Assembly (NCBI RefSeq): GCF_014844095.1
Contig: NZ_CP062163.1
Span: 4,807,501 to 4,871,500 of the forward strand
Length of the DNA: 64,000 bases
Reading direction: 5' to 3'
Source: Brevibacillus sp. JNUCC-41
Lineage (GTDB): Bacteria; Bacillota; Bacilli; Bacillales; DSM-1321
The notes under the pieces are model-generated. The model had not been told where the DNA came from. It ran no database searches and worked only from the letters and a program-made list of their open reading frames with translations. Shown in pieces: positions 61,757 through 64,000 of the stretch. Position 1 is the first letter of the stretch, and every line of letters begins with the position of its first letter. Both the position numbers and the translations under genes were made by a program.

Positions 61757-63373
61757 TTATTTCTCCACTTTTTCCTTATTTCTTAACTTCTCCACTTTTT
61801 CGGGAGTGAGGGTGATGTCCCGGACAGGTGAAACTCTTCCCCATTCATCCTTGTGAACGATGTGTTTTCGTTCAAATTTGGTCGGAGTATCTATACCTGC
61901 GGCAGCTGCAAGGTTAAACAGCCCCTCGCGGAGTGAAATCACGTAATTGGCGACCCGGTATTGTTTTTCCTCAATAACCAGCCCTTCCTGCAACTTTGAA
62001 TCAGTCGTGGCTACGCCGGCGGGGCAGTGGTTTGTATGACAGATTTCAGCCATGATACAGCCAACGCTTATCATAAAACCACGGGCAATATTGACCAAAT
62101 CTGCCCCCATCGCTAAAGCGACTGCCACTTTATCTGGAGAAGTCAGCTTGCCGGATGCAATCAGCTTGACCCTGTTACGTACATCATATTTTTTTAACAT
62201 CTCGTCTACAAGTGGCAAAGCTGACATAATTGGAAGTCCGACTGCATCAGCAAGCTCCTGATAGGTTGCCCCAGTTCCACCTTCTCCACCATCCACGGTG
62301 ATAAAATCCGGCCCTTTACTTGTATCTCTCATGGTTTTCGTCATTTCCTCAAGTGCATCAAGATCCCCCACAACAATTTTGATACCGATTGGCTTTCCGC
62401 CTATATCCCTCATTCTTTCCACAAATTCGAACAATTCATTAAAATTCTTGAATTCATAGAACCGGTTAGGGCTGTTGATCGTTCGGCCAGGCTCTACCAG
62501 GCGGATTTGGGCAATTTCTTCAGTCACTTTTTGTCCTTCAATATGCCCACCTCTGATTTTGGCACCTTGTGCCAGCTTAATTTCAAATGCCTTTACTTGC
62601 TCGATTTCACTTTTCTTCTTGAATTCTTCCCAGGAGAACTCCCCACCTGGTGTCCTTACTCCAAACAGTCCCGGGCCGATCTGCATGATGATGTCGGGAT
62701 TTCCGGAGAGATGGTATTTGGAAAGACCGCCTTCACCGGTATTCATCCATGTTCCTCCTGCAAGGCCTAATCCTCCCGACAGTGCAGTGATGGCATTCTC
62801 TCCGAGTGCACCGTAGCTCATTGCAGACTGTCCTATGAGCCCCTTTAATTTAAATGGATTCTGGCATGTATCCCCTCCGATTATGACAGCATCCTCGTCT
62901 CGTAAATAGTACGGTTCTATTTGTCTATCTTCCCGCTTCTCCTTTCGGGTCAATAGTCCTTCATCAACTACTTCATATACCTTTGTATTGATTTTTTGGC
63001 TATTATCTATTCTCAATTCTTCCCGGAGTTTGGGAAACATGCTATTACGAATATAGTATCCAGCTTCATTGAAGTCACGTTCCGATCCAAATCCGATTAG
63101 ACGCTCCTTATATTTACCTGCTTTTACAACATCCTCGAATTCCTTTCTTGAGAAAGGGGTGCCTTCATTATTATTTTCAAATAAATACTGCCTAAGTTCA
63201 GGTCCTATTTGCTCTGTCATGTATCTAATTCTACCGATTAGGGGGAAATTCCTCAGGATTGAGTGTTGTTTTTGTGTATCATCCTTACGGTAAAAGTACG
63301 CTGCGGCCACAGCTGTCCCTAAAACGGCAGATCCTTTTAAAACTGTAGGAAGGTATTTTTTCAACTTGGACAT
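61757..63373 (-). CDS. yerD: FMN-binding glutamate synthase-family protein (YerD-like)
   Basis: 538 residues: an N-terminal membrane anchor (LPTVLKGSAVLGTAVAAAYF), then the FMN barrel of glutamate synthase large subunits (GQSAMSYGALG, GEGGLSKYHLSG, TVDGGEGGTGATY, SGKLTSPDKVAVALAMGAD) and the iron-sulfur cysteines in GCIMAEICHTNHCPAG. It lacks the glutaminase domain. B. subtilis YerD is the closest known type; its substrate is unclear. GGGTGATAAA precedes the ATG. Confidence 0.92.
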   Translation of the reverse strand: MSKLKKYLPTVLKGSAVLGTAVAAAYFYRKDDTQKQHSILRNFPLIGRIRYMTEQIGPELRQYLFENNNEGTPFSRKEFEDVVKAGKYKERLIGFGSERDFNEAGYYIRNSMFPKLREELRIDNSQKINTKVYEVVDEGLLTRKEKREDRQIEPYYLRDEDAVIIGGDTCQNPFKLKGLIGQSAMSYGALGENAITALSGGLGLAGGTWMNTGEGGLSKYHLSGNPDIIMQIGPGLFGVRTPGGEFSWEEFKKKSEIEQVKAFEIKLAQGAKIRGGHIEGQKVTEEIAQIRLVEPGRTINSPNRFYEFKNFNELFEFVERMRDIGGKPIGIKIVVGDLDALEEMTKTMRDTSKGPDFITVDGGEGGTGATYQELADAVGLPIMSALPLVDEMLKKYDVRNRVKLIASGKLTSPDKVAVALAMGADLVNIARGFMISVGCIMAEICHTNHCPAGVATTDSKLQEGLVIEEKQYRVANYVISLREGLFNLAAAAGIDTPTKFERKHIVHKDEWGRVSPVRDITLTPEKVEKLRNKEKVEK

Positions 63374-63420
63374 TTTATCACCCTTTGTTTCTTATTTTTT
63401 GTGCAAGTTATTCGAGCTGT

Positions 63421-64000
63421 CTATAATCTTTGGAGTGCTTCATGAATCAGAATTTCTCCAGAAGTTACATTGATCGTTTTATTAAATACTTCTTTAGTAT
63501 CCAGCGCTTCGACCAATACGGAAGCAATATCCTCTTTTGGGATCTCGTCTTTGTCATGCTCAATTGATAGTCCAGCTTCTACCTTACCTATTCCTGGCTT
63601 GTCCACAGGCATGCTTGTCCGTATAACCGTATATGTAAAATTTTCCTGTCTTAATAGCTCCTCTGAGTTGAAACGGATTGCACTAGCATCTCCCATTTCA
63701 TTTGCTCGCATGGCGCTCATGAGAACAAAGCGCTTCACCCCATGTTTCTTGGCAGCCTCAACTGAGTCTATTACTGACTGATGGTCAACCAGTATTGGTT
63801 TGCCCTCCCCAGTCCGAGGGCTGGCGCTACTCAAGTAGATTACTGCTTCACAGTCCGAAAAAGCACTCGAAAATTTCCTTCTCTCCAAAGAGACCACTGC
63901 TGATGCTCCAAGTTTAACCATTTCTTCAACTTTATTTTCAGCACCCACTAGTGCTACCGGGTTATGGTGCCTGTCTGCCAGCTGTTTTACAACGTGCTCT
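63421..64000 (-). CDS. Atypical SDR, NAD(P)-binding protein (YhfK-like), 5' end outside window
   Basis: The C-terminal 192 codons of an NmrA/YhfK-type atypical short-chain dehydrogenase: AVIYLSSASPRTGEG, VKRFVLMSAMRANE, YTVIRTSMPVDKPG and the C-terminal DIASVLVEALD. The frame stays open to base 64000 (EHVVKQLADRHHNPVALVGA), so the glycine-rich NAD(P) motif and the start lie beyond the edge. It probably acts as a redox-sensing or flavin/NADPH reductase; substrate unknown. It lies 47 bp upstream of yerD on the same strand, so they may be cotranscribed. Confidence 0.85.
   Translation of the reverse strand, partial: EHVVKQLADRHHNPVALVGAENKVEEMVKLGASAVVSLERRKFSSAFSDCEAVIYLSSASPRTGEGKPILVDHQSVIDSVEAAKKHGVKRFVLMSAMRANEMGDASAIRFNSEELLRQENFTYTVIRTSMPVDKPGIGKVEAGLSIEHDKDEIPKEDIASVLVEALDTKEVFNKTINVTSGEILIHEALQRL

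Overview
The window looks like chromosome from a spore-forming member of the Bacillaceae. The evidence is the cotJABC spore-coat operon with a sigma-E-type promoter, a cortex-lytic LysM/GH18 enzyme, a class IV PHA synthase pair (phaR-phaC), ansR-ansAB, MhqR-type catechol/quinone genes, a bacterial nitric oxide synthase, cvfB, helD, recQ and many short Bacillus-type hydrophilic proteins. AT-rich DNA, strong GGAGG ribosome sites and frequent TTG/GTG starts agree. A Peribacillus/Bacillus simplex-like host is my guess and cannot be proved from this window. I saw no rRNA, tRNA, CRISPR array, prophage or transposase gene.

Layout. 1-5.3 kb: truncated ABC exporter, MFS transporter, cortex-lytic glucosaminidase and a YueD-type reductase. 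5.6-9 kb: cardiolipin synthase, a CsoR-family repressor that looks like a persulfide sensor (CstR type), a CoxG-like protein and a DUF4309 protein. 9.2-9.6 kb: ruins of a glpT gene behind an intact leader terminator. 9.9-12.9 kb: ansB, ansA and the divergent repressor ansR, with two identical palindromic sites 63 bp apart. 13.9-17.9 kb: an aromatic/quinone detoxification block (flavin reductase, MhqD-like hydrolase, two ring-cleaving dioxygenases, nitroreductase) with two MhqR-like boxes in the divergent promoter region. 18-20.4 kb: SDR, phaR and phaC for polyhydroxyalkanoate synthesis. 20.8-27.6 kb: OsmC, YkuS, small proteins, corA, nos, a Cys7 HxlR regulator and a TrxB-like flavoprotein. 27.8-34.2 kb: S9 peptidase, CBS protein, MBL hydrolase and an SGNH/ABC operon. 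34.5-45.1 kb: MFS transporter with a MHYT-like/PAS kinase, YitT, two YdjO proteins, RecQ, YocH and cotJABC. 45.2-51.2 kb: CvfB, then a three-gene phosphorelay/c-di-GMP operon. 51.5-64 kb: AlaX editing protein, GNAT, HelD, RDD, ABC-F ATPase, a broken flotillin gene, YerD and a truncated SDR.

The least expected structure is a family of five composite intergenic elements (about 5.4, 22.4, 31.3, 52.9 and 58.2 kb). Each has a GC-rich core, and four of the five carry a conserved 3' hairpin ending CAGTCTGA. Each lies at or next to an intrinsic terminator. At three sites the terminator hairpin, or part of it, is repeated on both sides of the element, as if the element inserted into terminators and duplicated its target. 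The second item worth attention is the relay operon: a HAMP-GAF-PAS hybrid kinase, a lone receiver and an Hpt-REC-GGDEF-REC diguanylate cyclase.
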